Origin: Kitasatospora sp. NBC_00315
GTDB taxonomy: Bacteria; Actinomycetota; Actinomycetes; Streptomycetales; Streptomycetaceae
Length of the DNA stretch: 64,000 bases
Assembly (NCBI RefSeq): GCF_041435095.1
Contig: NZ_CP108025.1
Coordinates: forward strand, 1,798,001 to 1,862,000
Reading direction: 5' to 3'
A program made the position numbers and the translations under genes. The number at the start of each line of letters is the position of its first letter. Within the stretch, counting starts at the first letter, position 1. Below the pieces are notes generated by a model. The model had not been told where the DNA came from, did no database searches, and saw only the letters and a list, made by a program, of their open reading frames with translations. Shown piece after piece: positions 19,301 to 26,195 of this stretch.

Positions 19301-21408
19301 GCGCGGGCGCCGGTGGCCCGGCCGCCGCCGGGCAGGGGTACGGAGGTCGGCGCCAGGCCGTCACCGCTGCTGTAGTAGCCGGCGATCGACTCGCCGCCGA
19401 TCGCGGTGATCTCTCCGGGCCGGTTCGACCAGTACCCGCGCTGCTTGCCGTCGTGGAACCAGAGGACCAGCAACTCGCCGTCCACGTACCGCAGGCGGGG
19501 GCGCTGCCAGCGCTCCAGCCGATCCGGGATGCGCAGGGTGTGTTCCAGCAGGACGCCCTGCGGGCCCACCACGACGGCCCTGTCCTCGCGGTGCAGGACC
19601 AGCTGCGGCCAGGCGTTCTCGACGGTGACGCCCTGGAGGCCGGCCTTTGCGCGGGGCATGCCGGGAGCGGCGGACTCCTCGACGCCGAGCAGGCGCAGGC
19701 CCTCCTCCAGGGCGGGCCAGCCGAGTTCGTCGGTGATGCCGGCCCGAAGGGCGCGGCCGAGCAGGGCGGCGACGTCCAGAGCGGCGATCCGCGCCGCGGC
19801 CTCCGGGTTGGCGGCCAGCAGGGCGCCGCGGTGCGGCCGCAGGGCGATCAGCAGGCTCTGGGCGCCCACCAGTCCATCGGCGGCGAGGAGTTCGTCCGCG
19901 CGGTCGTCCGCCCACCCGGTGAAGAGTTCGCGCAGCACGGGTGCGCCGGCGACGACGATGCCGGCCTCGGTGTCCTCGTCCGGGGTCCACACCCCCGGGG
20001 TGGCCGCCCGCAGCACGGGCCGAAGGCGCGGGTCGGCGGCGACGGCGGCGAGGTCGCGGCGGCCGGGGCCGCCGAGGCTCACCCACGCCGCCAGGTCGAA
20101 GGAGAGGCCGACGGGCGGGTCGGCGACCGGCACCCGTTCGGCGAGCAGGAGGTCGAGCAGATTGAGTTCGGTGGCGCCGCGCCGGCGCCGGTCGGCCAGG
20201 ATCTCGACCGGGACGCCGTCGGCGCGCAGCCGCGGCGCCATCCGCCCGACCAGCGCGAGGGTGGCCGCGCAGGCGGGGCGGGCCCGCCAGCCGCGCCCGA
20301 GGTGGGCGACCCAGCGCCGGAGCCAGACGGCGGCGGGCTCGGCGCCGTCCGGGCGCGGACCGGTCAGCAGCAGTTCGGCGCCGCTGCGGGCGAGGACGTC
20401 GAGCCAGGCGCGGTCGCCCTCGGCCTTGTCCTCGGAGCCGCCCGGGTCGGGGAAGACCTCCAACAGGCGGACGCGGACGGCGCTGTCGCGTGCGGCGAGC
20501 TCGATCAGCGCGCCGTGCCAGGACTTCCAGAACGCGCCGGGGGCGCGGTTGACGGCGGGCGAGGCGAGCAGTTCGGCGAGCAGCGCCTGCTCGTGCTCGG
20601 CGCGGTCCAGGCCGGCGGCCCGGATCAGTGCACGGGCGTCCTCCGCGACGCCCGCGTAGGGGGCCATGCCGGCCGCCGAGCGCTCGGCGCACAGCTGCCG
20701 GAAGCGCTGCCAGGCGGTCTCGGGGTCGAGCCGGCCGGCCAACTCCTTGACGTACTGGCGCAGGGCCTTGACGGTGAGTGCGCCGGCCAGCGCGAACTCC
20801 AGGAAGACGGCGCGCAGCCGCTCCTCGTCGACCTCCAGGCTGTAGGTGCGCTCGGCCTCTCTGGCCTTGCCGAAGAAGGTGCCGGCGTAGGTCCGGTTAC
20901 CGTGCTCCAGGAAGATCCTGCCCACCTCCTCGCAGTAGGTCGGCAGGAACTGCGGCACGGCCCGGCCGAGCCGGGTCGCGAGGGCCTCGAAACCGTCCTT
21001 GGCGTTGCCGGGCTTGGACTTCGCCTGTCGGCTGAGCCGCTCCATCTCCTTGACCAGGGCGAGCGCGTGGTGGCCGTTGGCCGGGTCGTGCACCAGCGCC
21101 CAGGCGGGAAAGCCGAGCGCCTCCTGGCGAACCTCGCCGACCTCCACCGGATCGGCGGCGGGAGCCATCCCCAGGAAGTCCGAGGCGAGGTCCTCGGCCT
21201 GACCGAGGGCGCGCGGGACGAGGCGGACCACCCGCCGCTCGCCGAGGGCGGCGTGCGCGTAGCTGCGGGCGGTCAGCACGTCCGCCGGGCTCTGCGGCCG
21301 GCCGGCGCCGGGCACCGTCCCCGCCGGGAGCACGGCCCCGGCGTCCAGCAGCAGTGCGGCGTGCCGGGCGGCCGCGTCGCCCTCGATGTCGCTGCGGTCG
21401 GCGCTCAT
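16309..21408 (-). CDS. 1699-aa conserved protein of the MoxR/VWA operon, possible beta-propeller
   Basis: Function unknown. Residues 1-590 are mostly helical repeats (for example YVKELAGRLDPETAWQRF). Residues 590-865 are rich in short beta strands with Trp, Gly and Asp turns (LRYVDGELLVLWFHDG, GRLLGSWIRVGDHQVTST), which looks like a beta-propeller. Residues 1170-1699 are helical again with conserved-looking FHWYGSFLSAEQL and VARWTGWKPARLKKAR. No ATPase, nuclease or protease motif is visible. MoxR/VWA systems often carry a third, large partner thought to define the target; this protein fits that place. ATG 21408 overlaps the upstream DUF4132 gene stop by 4 bp. At 5.1 kb it is the largest gene in the window. 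Confidence 0.75.
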   Translation of the reverse strand: MSADRSDIEGDAAARHAALLLDAGAVLPAGTVPGAGRPQSPADVLTARSYAHAALGERRVVRLVPRALGQAEDLASDFLGMAPAADPVEVGEVRQEALGFPAWALVHDPANGHHALALVKEMERLSRQAKSKPGNAKDGFEALATRLGRAVPQFLPTYCEEVGRIFLEHGNRTYAGTFFGKAREAERTYSLEVDEERLRAVFLEFALAGALTVKALRQYVKELAGRLDPETAWQRFRQLCAERSAAGMAPYAGVAEDARALIRAAGLDRAEHEQALLAELLASPAVNRAPGAFWKSWHGALIELAARDSAVRVRLLEVFPDPGGSEDKAEGDRAWLDVLARSGAELLLTGPRPDGAEPAAVWLRRWVAHLGRGWRARPACAATLALVGRMAPRLRADGVPVEILADRRRRGATELNLLDLLLAERVPVADPPVGLSFDLAAWVSLGGPGRRDLAAVAADPRLRPVLRAATPGVWTPDEDTEAGIVVAGAPVLRELFTGWADDRADELLAADGLVGAQSLLIALRPHRGALLAANPEAAARIAALDVAALLGRALRAGITDELGWPALEEGLRLLGVEESAAPGMPRAKAGLQGVTVENAWPQLVLHREDRAVVVGPQGVLLEHTLRIPDRLERWQRPRLRYVDGELLVLWFHDGKQRGYWSNRPGEITAIGGESIAGYYSSGDGLAPTSVPLPGGGRATGARALHAGDTSLPVERQVYSDGTGHWVRRHVAGRPVLTEHDPATGATGRDSLPPVFAASAAAGELRPVPSSLLPLQPGLEDTPLGTDGRLLGSWIRVGDHQVTSTTPDGRTAVLPRITGRPQRHPIARLRLPAGAEPVLVEEPNGLSLSLADGAGTAADRIAELTPGKPGGLTAAGTALVPPRDHWHALRPRDEQDSKVLRSVTDAQAAELIDAAWPADPQTADGPEQRWLTVRGVRRPIARNREAADVPVPAVTAVLPELGHPLLAAGVAGLARIATDTLDRAARFVAQPEAEAAARPGAASAGAPHRPAHGSDLELRDAVATVLHGVNGFGRSWGSSGSGSWHTLANLRIVADLLAAPAPAAEDSWAPDVERLPLRGGDGFHGWVHLLGRLGPLALAAAGPVTAPEVSASLALLLTELTRGPFADPGDTLRVVTLCEAQAGRPTRSDGRPDTGARFGQVLRRGGRTVVVLASHGPHGDRLHWLALDHDPSGAFGPVAGFTLHDERRVDGQPMAARIAALTAHLAEHGSFRWRPEAAEAFGERTGIGRIRATLLLGAAPNLFHWYGSFLSAEQLKGFGIRAGEATAARAWIRSLDDADITGLRTALLPADPAALWSEGPAVEAGAEFWLGRIGRIVTLPAEAQATVAGAQVTAIEEMLNPARTAWLARTTVQRLRTVDGSTDKQLTAEDDSALPGRGSLSAAVDALRWLAYHLPYGDGLRPLLPEALTALRRRLADPGLLLDHDLAHTAKGEPLAPLLRTRAGLPEQGGAGSDGLVACGEALVLAPGGRLLERAYLRPAGLTGPDDPLFELLTGLSGSYWFGSQAPALQAVLGEELECLLTDRGPGGAGWAQDPQLSVPALVAEVAAAHGLGEDAAALYLQLLALPDPTDRNVARWTGWKPARLKKARAELGATPLVLEAKRARAGRSLFLPGGWREARSPGLPVETWKAGLYDPADHGPILPRLPVPELFALAWRRIGEGDTPGYEELRTSTRKKGRR

Positions 21409-22262
21409 GCCGACTCCTCCCCTTCGGTCGTGCGCCCGGCGTACAGCCCGGCTGCCATCCGCATCCCCTCGGACCACGCCACCGGCCCGACCTCGCCGAG
21501 CGGCAGCACGCTGCCGTCGGGGCCCGTCCAGCTGAGCGATCCGGTCTCGCACTCGTCGTACTCGTAGTAGTCGCCGACCCAGAGCCGGGCCTCCACCGTG
21601 AGACCGGCCTCGACCACGGGGACGACCGCGTAGCCGCCCCGCACCCGGTAGCCGAGCCGGGCGCAGCGCCCGAGCAGCTCGCGCAGCTCCTTGTAGCGGC
21701 CGCCGGCGTAGGTGGTGACCTCGGTGGCCGCCGCCCGCCCGGCCGGGCGGTGCCAGACCTCGCGGTAGAGCTGCTGGACCTGCTGGGAGACGCCGAGTTC
21801 GGCGGCGAACTCCCGCAGGTCGTCCAGGTCTTCGAGCAGCACGGGGTGCGGGATGCGGATCTCGGCGTCGGTCAGGCGTACGGTGTCGCCGTCCAGATCC
21901 ACCACGCCGAGGCCGCGCTCGGCGTCGGCGCCGCGCAGGAACCCGGCCACGGAGCCGTCCTGACCGGTCACCACGAGGTCGCGGAGCACCTCCCGCCAAG
22001 CCTCGTCGGCCCAGACCGCCGTGACGACGGCGGCAGGCACCGGAAGCGAGCGGACCATCCAGCGCTCGACGTCCTCCAGGCAGCGCCGCCGGTGCGCGGT
22101 GAGCCACTCGGTGAGCCGCCGCAGGCCGGCAACCACCGGATCGTCACCCAGCTTGGTGGGGACGGTCTTCAGCAGCCGGCCCGCCGCGTTGCGGCAGATC
22201 ACCCTGCCCTCGGTGTCCAGCGCGACCTGATAGCCGCCCACCCCCGCTTCAACCCATGCCAC
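21405..22262 (-). CDS. DUF4132 domain protein (YehI C-terminal-like)
   Basis: A 285-aa protein, first gene of the operon. The segment IPHPVLLEDLDDLREFAAEL followed by VSQQVQQLYREVW is the hallmark of DUF4132, which forms the C-terminal part of E. coli YehI; here the domain stands alone. The end, VWADEAW early and YYEYDECETGSLSW late, fits the same family. Biochemical function unknown. The start is a GTG at 22262 giving MAWVEAGVGG, supported by GGAGGAG 7 bases upstream; there is no in-frame ATG at this point. The operon promoter must lie in 22263-22486. Confidence 0.85.
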   Translation of the reverse strand: MAWVEAGVGGYQVALDTEGRVICRNAAGRLLKTVPTKLGDDPVVAGLRRLTEWLTAHRRRCLEDVERWMVRSLPVPAAVVTAVWADEAWREVLRDLVVTGQDGSVAGFLRGADAERGLGVVDLDGDTVRLTDAEIRIPHPVLLEDLDDLREFAAELGVSQQVQQLYREVWHRPAGRAAATEVTTYAGGRYKELRELLGRCARLGYRVRGGYAVVPVVEAGLTVEARLWVGDYYEYDECETGSLSWTGPDGSVLPLGEVGPVAWSEGMRMAAGLYAGRTTEGEESA

Positions 22263-22403
22263 GGCCGCGCTCCTCCACCTGTCCGGTCTGCGATGGGAGG
22301 AACGTAACGGGCCGCACTGACATCGCGTCGGGTGGCCCCGGTCCGGCTGACGGGCAGGTCGGGGCACCCGGCGCGGGCACGGGCGCGACGGACGGGCGGG
22401 GCG

Positions 22404-22473
22404 GACCGGGCGGGACGGACCGGGCGGGACGGACCGGGCGGGACGGACCGGGCGGGACGGACCGGGCGGGACA
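22404..22473. repeat. 14-bp tandem repeat upstream of MFS gene
   Basis: Five copies of GACCGGGCGGGACG, the last ending in A instead of G. It fills the space between the DUF4132 start and the operator region. No coding role is seen. Confidence 0.9.
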
Positions 22474-22486
22474 CCACCGCCGAGAG

Positions 22487-22536
22487 AGTGGACGCAACGT
22501 TGCGTCCACTGTTAACGTCAGACGCAACGTTGCGTC
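22487..22536 (+). promoter_or_regulatory. Twin palindromic operator with promoter before MFS exporter
   Basis: A perfect 24-bp palindrome (22487-22510) and a perfect 16-bp palindrome (22521-22536) share the core GACGCAACGTTGCGTC. Their centres are 30 bp apart, about three helical turns, so dimers would bind on the same face. A promoter fits between them: TGGACG (22489-22494) and TAACGT (22513-22518), spacer 18. Binding would block RNA polymerase. The TetR gene two genes downstream is the obvious candidate repressor (inference). Confidence 0.75.
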
Positions 22537-22557
22537 CAGATAGAGGAGCACACCCGG

Positions 22558-23808
22558 ATGCCCATGCCACCCACCGCCCCGGCGCCCGAGGGCCGGGCCG
22601 GCTCCCCGGCGGCGAACCGGACGGTCATCACCTACGCCTTCTGGATCACCATGGCGGGCACCACCGTGCCCACCCCGCTCTACCCCCTCTACCAGCAGGC
22701 CTTCGGGTTCTCCTCCCTCATGGTCACGGTGGTCTTCGCGGTCTACGCCATCGGCGTGGTCGCCGGACTGCTGGCCTTCGGACGGCTCTCCGACCAGATC
22801 GGCCGCCGCCCGGTGATCGCGCTGGCCCTGCTGCTGGCCGCCGTGGCCGCCGGGATGTTCCTCGCCGCCGACGGCCTCGCCTGGATGCTGCCCGCGCGGG
22901 TGCTGACCGGGTTCTCGGCCGCCCTGGTGACCGGCAGCGCCACCGCGGCGCTGCTGGACCTGGCGGCGCCGGGCGGCCGGGCGCGCGCACAGAGCCTGGC
23001 CATCGGCGCGAACATGGGCGGTCTGGCCTGCGGCACCCTGCTGTCCGGCCTCCTCGCCCAGTGGGCGCCCTCACCGCTGCGACTGCCCTGGCTGGTCACC
23101 CTGGCGCTGACCGCCGTCGCCGCGGCGGGCGTGGCCGCGCTGCCCAGGGGCGCTCACCGCACGGCCGCACTCAACCTGCGCCCGCAGGCCCTGCGGGTGC
23201 CCGCCGGGATCCGGCCCGCCTTCCTGCGCGCGGCCCTGGCCGCCGGGTCGGGCTTCGCCGTCCTCGGTGTCCTCACCTCGGTGACCGGCCTGTTCCTCGC
23301 CCAGCTGCTGCACCTGGAGGATCCGGCGCTCACCGGCCTGGTGGTCTTCCTGGCCTTCGCCTGCACCGCCCTCGGCCAGTTCGCCGCCCGGGCGCTGCGG
23401 CCCGGCCCCGCCCTGGCCACGGCGTGCGGGGGCCTGGTGCTGGCGTCCGCGCTGATCGCCGTGGCGCTGCTCGACCGCAGCCTCGCGCCGCTGCTCGCCG
23501 GGGCCTGCTTCAACGGCCTGGCCACCGGGGCAGCGGTCGGCAACGGCCTCGCCGTGATCAACGCCGGTACGCCCCCGGAGCGCCGCGGGGAGGTGGTGTC
23601 CACCTTCTTCGCGATCCTCTACGCGATGCTCTCCGTTCCGGTGATCGGGGTCGGCCTGCTCATCCGGGCGAGCGGCCTGCGCACCGCCGGGGTGACCTTC
23701 AGCGCGCTGGTCGCCGCACTCGCGCTGATCGTCGCGGTCAGCCTGCTGCGCGGCGCCCGGGGCGGCGGAGAGCCGGACGGGGACCCGGACGGGGGGCGGG
23801 TCCGGTAG
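22558..23808 (+). CDS. MFS transporter (drug exporter type)
   Basis: A 416-aa inner-membrane protein with about 12 hydrophobic helices. Loop 2-3 motif GRLSDQIGRRPVI is the classical MFS motif A, which includes the G-x-x-x-D-x-x-G-R-R-P signature. Its short cytoplasmic tail is Gly/Asp-rich. It is likely a proton antiporter exporting small molecules; the substrate cannot be told. ATG 22558 has GAGGAG (22543-22548) at good spacing. The gene sits under a twin palindromic operator and is followed by a TetR regulator, the usual layout of inducible efflux. Confidence 0.9.
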   Translation: MPMPPTAPAPEGRAGSPAANRTVITYAFWITMAGTTVPTPLYPLYQQAFGFSSLMVTVVFAVYAIGVVAGLLAFGRLSDQIGRRPVIALALLLAAVAAGMFLAADGLAWMLPARVLTGFSAALVTGSATAALLDLAAPGGRARAQSLAIGANMGGLACGTLLSGLLAQWAPSPLRLPWLVTLALTAVAAAGVAALPRGAHRTAALNLRPQALRVPAGIRPAFLRAALAAGSGFAVLGVLTSVTGLFLAQLLHLEDPALTGLVVFLAFACTALGQFAARALRPGPALATACGGLVLASALIAVALLDRSLAPLLAGACFNGLATGAAVGNGLAVINAGTPPERRGEVVSTFFAILYAMLSVPVIGVGLLIRASGLRTAGVTFSALVAALALIVAVSLLRGARGGGEPDGDPDGGRVR

Positions 23809-23816
23809 GCGATGGT

Positions 23817-23848
23817 GCGGACCGCCGGGCGGGCGCCCGTCGGTCCGC
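23817..23848 (+). terminator. Hairpin after MFS gene
   Basis: GCGGACCG (23817-23824) pairs with CGGTCCGC (23841-23848); inside, CGGGC and GCCCG extend the stem past one mismatch to a 4-nt loop. No T-run follows. Confidence 0.5.
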
Positions 23849-23940
23849 CCGTGAGAGGATGATCGCCCGAGCGGGCCCGGCCCGGCCGTGGTGCCCGAAG
23901 GTCACCGCGGCAGCGGACGGACCCCCGCGGTACCGGACAG

Positions 23941-24651
23941 ATGAGACAGCCGCGGCAGCAGCCCGCGGTCGTACGGAAGGACGCCAGCGCCATCGCCGCC
24001 ACCCGGCCGGTCGGCCCCGCAGCCGCTCAGCAGCCCGCCCCGGCGAAGCGCCGTAGCGAGGGTGCGCGTCTGGCGGTGCTGAACGCCGCGGACGACCTGC
24101 TGGTGGAACGCGGTTTCGAGGCCCTGACGATCGAGGGCATCGCGGCGCGGGCCGGTGTGGCCAAGCAGACGATCTACCGCTGGTGGAAGTCCAAGGTCGA
24201 CATCCTGTACGACAACCTCGTCCAGGACGCGGCCGAAGCACTGGCCTGGCCGGAGCCGGCCCCCGGCGCCGGGTACACGGCGCAGGAGCTGCGCGGCTAC
24301 CTGCACCGCTTCGCCGCCTTCCTCGGCGAGGCACCGGCCGGCCGGGTCCTGCAGGCCCTCGTCGGGCATGCCCAGCTCGACCGGCGCACGCACGAACTGC
24401 TGCACACCGGGTTCCTGGACGCGCTGACCGCACGGGACACGGAACGGATCCGCCACTGCCTGGCCGACCACCGGGCCGGGCCCGGGGAGCCCGTGTCGGG
24501 CGCCGAGGCGGCGGAGATGCTGGACGCGCTGCTCGCCCCGCTGTACTACCGCGCGCTGCTCGCCCGCGGCCCGATCGACGCCGCCCTGGTCGACGCCGCC
24601 CTCGACCGGCAGCTGGCCCTGTTCCGGGCGCGGCCCGGCAGCAGCGCCTGA
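23941..24651 (+). CDS. TetR-family transcriptional regulator
   Basis: A 236-aa repressor. After a Gln/Pro/Ala-rich 35-residue leader, the helix-turn-helix reads LTIEGIAARAGVAKQTIYRWW, with the helix before it containing AADDLLVERGFEA. The C-terminal ligand domain includes GYTAQELRGYLHRFAAFLG and, near the end, ALLARGPIDAALVDAALDRQL, similar to TetR_C_16/AcrR-type regulators. The start is uncertain: ATG 23941 has only a weak GGAC upstream, but no better in-frame start precedes the HTH. It is the best candidate to bind the twin palindrome before the MFS gene. Confidence 0.88.
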   Translation: MRQPRQQPAVVRKDASAIAATRPVGPAAAQQPAPAKRRSEGARLAVLNAADDLLVERGFEALTIEGIAARAGVAKQTIYRWWKSKVDILYDNLVQDAAEALAWPEPAPGAGYTAQELRGYLHRFAAFLGEAPAGRVLQALVGHAQLDRRTHELLHTGFLDALTARDTERIRHCLADHRAGPGEPVSGAEAAEMLDALLAPLYYRALLARGPIDAALVDAALDRQLALFRARPGSSA

Positions 24652-24747
24652 CGCCGCCGCGAGAGCACCCCCGCCACCGCCACCCGGCCGGACGGCGCCG
24701 CACCGGCGCCGGTGTTTCCACCGGACCGCCCTGGGCACCCGCCCCTC

Positions 24748-25713
24748 ATGGTGAACATCGGATACACGATGATGACCGAGCAGTGCGGCCCCCGGCAGCT
24801 GGTGGACGACCTCGTCCGTGCCGAACACGCCGGCTTCGACTTCTCCGTCATCTCGGACCACTACTCCCCCTGGATCGGCGCGCAGGGCCACGCGTCCTAC
24901 GCCTGGGCGGTGCTCGGCGCCGCCGCGCAGGCGACCTCGCGGATCCCGCTGATGACCTACGTGACCTGCCCGACCTTCCGCTACCACCCGGCCGTGGTCG
25001 CCCAGAAGGCGGCGACCGTCCAACTGCTGTCCGAGGGCCGCTTCCGGCTGGGGCTCGGCAGCGGGGAGAACCTGAACGAGCACATCGTGGGCGGCGGCTG
25101 GCCGTCGGCCGGCGTCCGGCAGGAGATGCTCGTGGAGGCCGTGGAGATCATCCGGGCGCTGTTCGGCGGCGGCTACGTCACCCGCCGCGGCAAGCACTTC
25201 GACGTGGAGTCCGCCAAGCTCTGGGACCTGCCGGAGCAGCCCCCGCCGATCGGTCTCGCGGTCTCGGGCGAGAAGTCCTGCGCGCTGGCCGGACGGCTGG
25301 CGGACCTGGTCGTGGCCGTCCAGCCGGACCGTGCCCTGATCGACTCCTTCGACCGGCACGGCGGGGCCGGCAAGCCGAGCGTCGGCCAGGTGCCGGTCTG
25401 CTACGACCCGGACCGCGGCGCGGCCGTGGCCCGGGCGCACGACCAGTTCCGCTGGTTCGGCGGCGGCTGGAAGGTCAACGCCGAGCTTCCGGGGCCGGCC
25501 GGGTTCACCGCGGCCTCCGCGTACGTCCGGCCGCAGGACGTGGCGGGGTCGATCGCGTGCGGCGACTCGGTCGAGGAGTTCGTCGAGGCGGTGCGCCCGT
25601 ACGCGGAGGCCGGCTTCACGGAGGTCGCGCTGATCCAGATCGGCGGCGAGAGCCAGCGCGCGTTCCTGGACTGGGCCGAGAGCAGGCTGCTCCCGGCCCT
25701 GCGCGGTCTGTGA
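24748..25713 (+). CDS. LLM-class F420-dependent oxidoreductase
   Basis: A 321-aa luciferase-like TIM-barrel enzyme. The start VNIGYTMMTEQCGPRQLVDD, then FDFSVISDHYSPW, TYVTCPTFRYHPAVVAQ and FRLGLGSGENLNEH, closely follows the F420-dependent G6PDH-related family (TIGR03557 type). Such enzymes use deazaflavin F420 for hydride transfer; the natural substrate is unknown. ATG 24748 matches the family's first strand; the ribosome site is poor. It is co-directional with the TetR gene 96 bp upstream, so both could respond to the same ligand, for example as a detoxifying reductase next to an exporter (inference). Confidence 0.88.
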   Translation: MVNIGYTMMTEQCGPRQLVDDLVRAEHAGFDFSVISDHYSPWIGAQGHASYAWAVLGAAAQATSRIPLMTYVTCPTFRYHPAVVAQKAATVQLLSEGRFRLGLGSGENLNEHIVGGGWPSAGVRQEMLVEAVEIIRALFGGGYVTRRGKHFDVESAKLWDLPEQPPPIGLAVSGEKSCALAGRLADLVVAVQPDRALIDSFDRHGGAGKPSVGQVPVCYDPDRGAAVARAHDQFRWFGGGWKVNAELPGPAGFTAASAYVRPQDVAGSIACGDSVEEFVEAVRPYAEAGFTEVALIQIGGESQRAFLDWAESRLLPALRGL

Positions 25714-25820
25714 CCATCCGGTCCGCCCGCCACCGCCGGGCATGACCGCGCCGAACCGGGGTAGACGGCGCGGCACGGCCCCCCGACCGGGGCGCCGCCG
25801 GTACCGATCCTGGGAGCACA

Positions 25821-26114
25821 GTGAGCCACGCGTCGCACGACACCGACCTCGACGGCTACGAACTCGTCTTCGCCGTACCCGGCGCCGGCGCGGACCAGGA
25901 CGTGGTGCTGGTCTCCCGGAGCACCGTCACCGGCCCCGGCGGCCACCCGGTCTACCGGGACGCCACCGGCATCGTCTGCGCCGAGATCAGCGACCGCGGC
26001 GAGGCCCGGATGCTGGCCTCCGGCGGCCACCAGCGGCTCCGGCACCCGGTGGCGGTCCGGCGCAGCACGCGCCGCGCCGCACGACCGGTGGCCCGGGCCG
26101 CTGCACGCGCCTGA
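25821..26114 (+). CDS. Small DUF6296-like protein
   Basis: A 97-aa protein with a compact N-terminal domain, DGYELVFAVPGAG then VVLVSRSTVTGPGGHPVY and GIVCAEISDRGEARMLASGG. This resembles DUF6296 proteins, which I recall as abundant in Kitasatospora. The last 25 residues are Arg/Ala-rich. GTG 25821 has GGGAG six bases upstream. Function unknown. The gene is flanked by a 23-bp-stem terminator. Confidence 0.65.
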   Translation: MSHASHDTDLDGYELVFAVPGAGADQDVVLVSRSTVTGPGGHPVYRDATGIVCAEISDRGEARMLASGGHQRLRHPVAVRRSTRRAARPVARAAARA

Positions 26115-26180
26115 GCTCCGTGCGCACCGGGGCGCCGCCGGATGCCGGTCCGGCCGACGGCGCCCCGGTGCGCACGGAGC
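26115..26180. terminator. Very strong bidirectional hairpin
   Basis: A perfect 23-bp inverted repeat: arm 26115-26137 (starting GCTCCGTGCGCACC) and arm 26158-26180, loop 20 nt. It begins right after the TGA of the DUF6296-like gene and ends 15 bp before the stop of the convergent CapA gene. Confidence 0.85.
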
Positions 26181-26195
26181 ACGGGAGGCCCCGGC

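Noticed and set aside
18940-21567. An 875-codon plus-strand frame opposite the 1699-aa protein
   Set aside because: No domain, Gly/Ala/Arg/Gln-rich, and opposite an operon held together by 4-bp overlaps.
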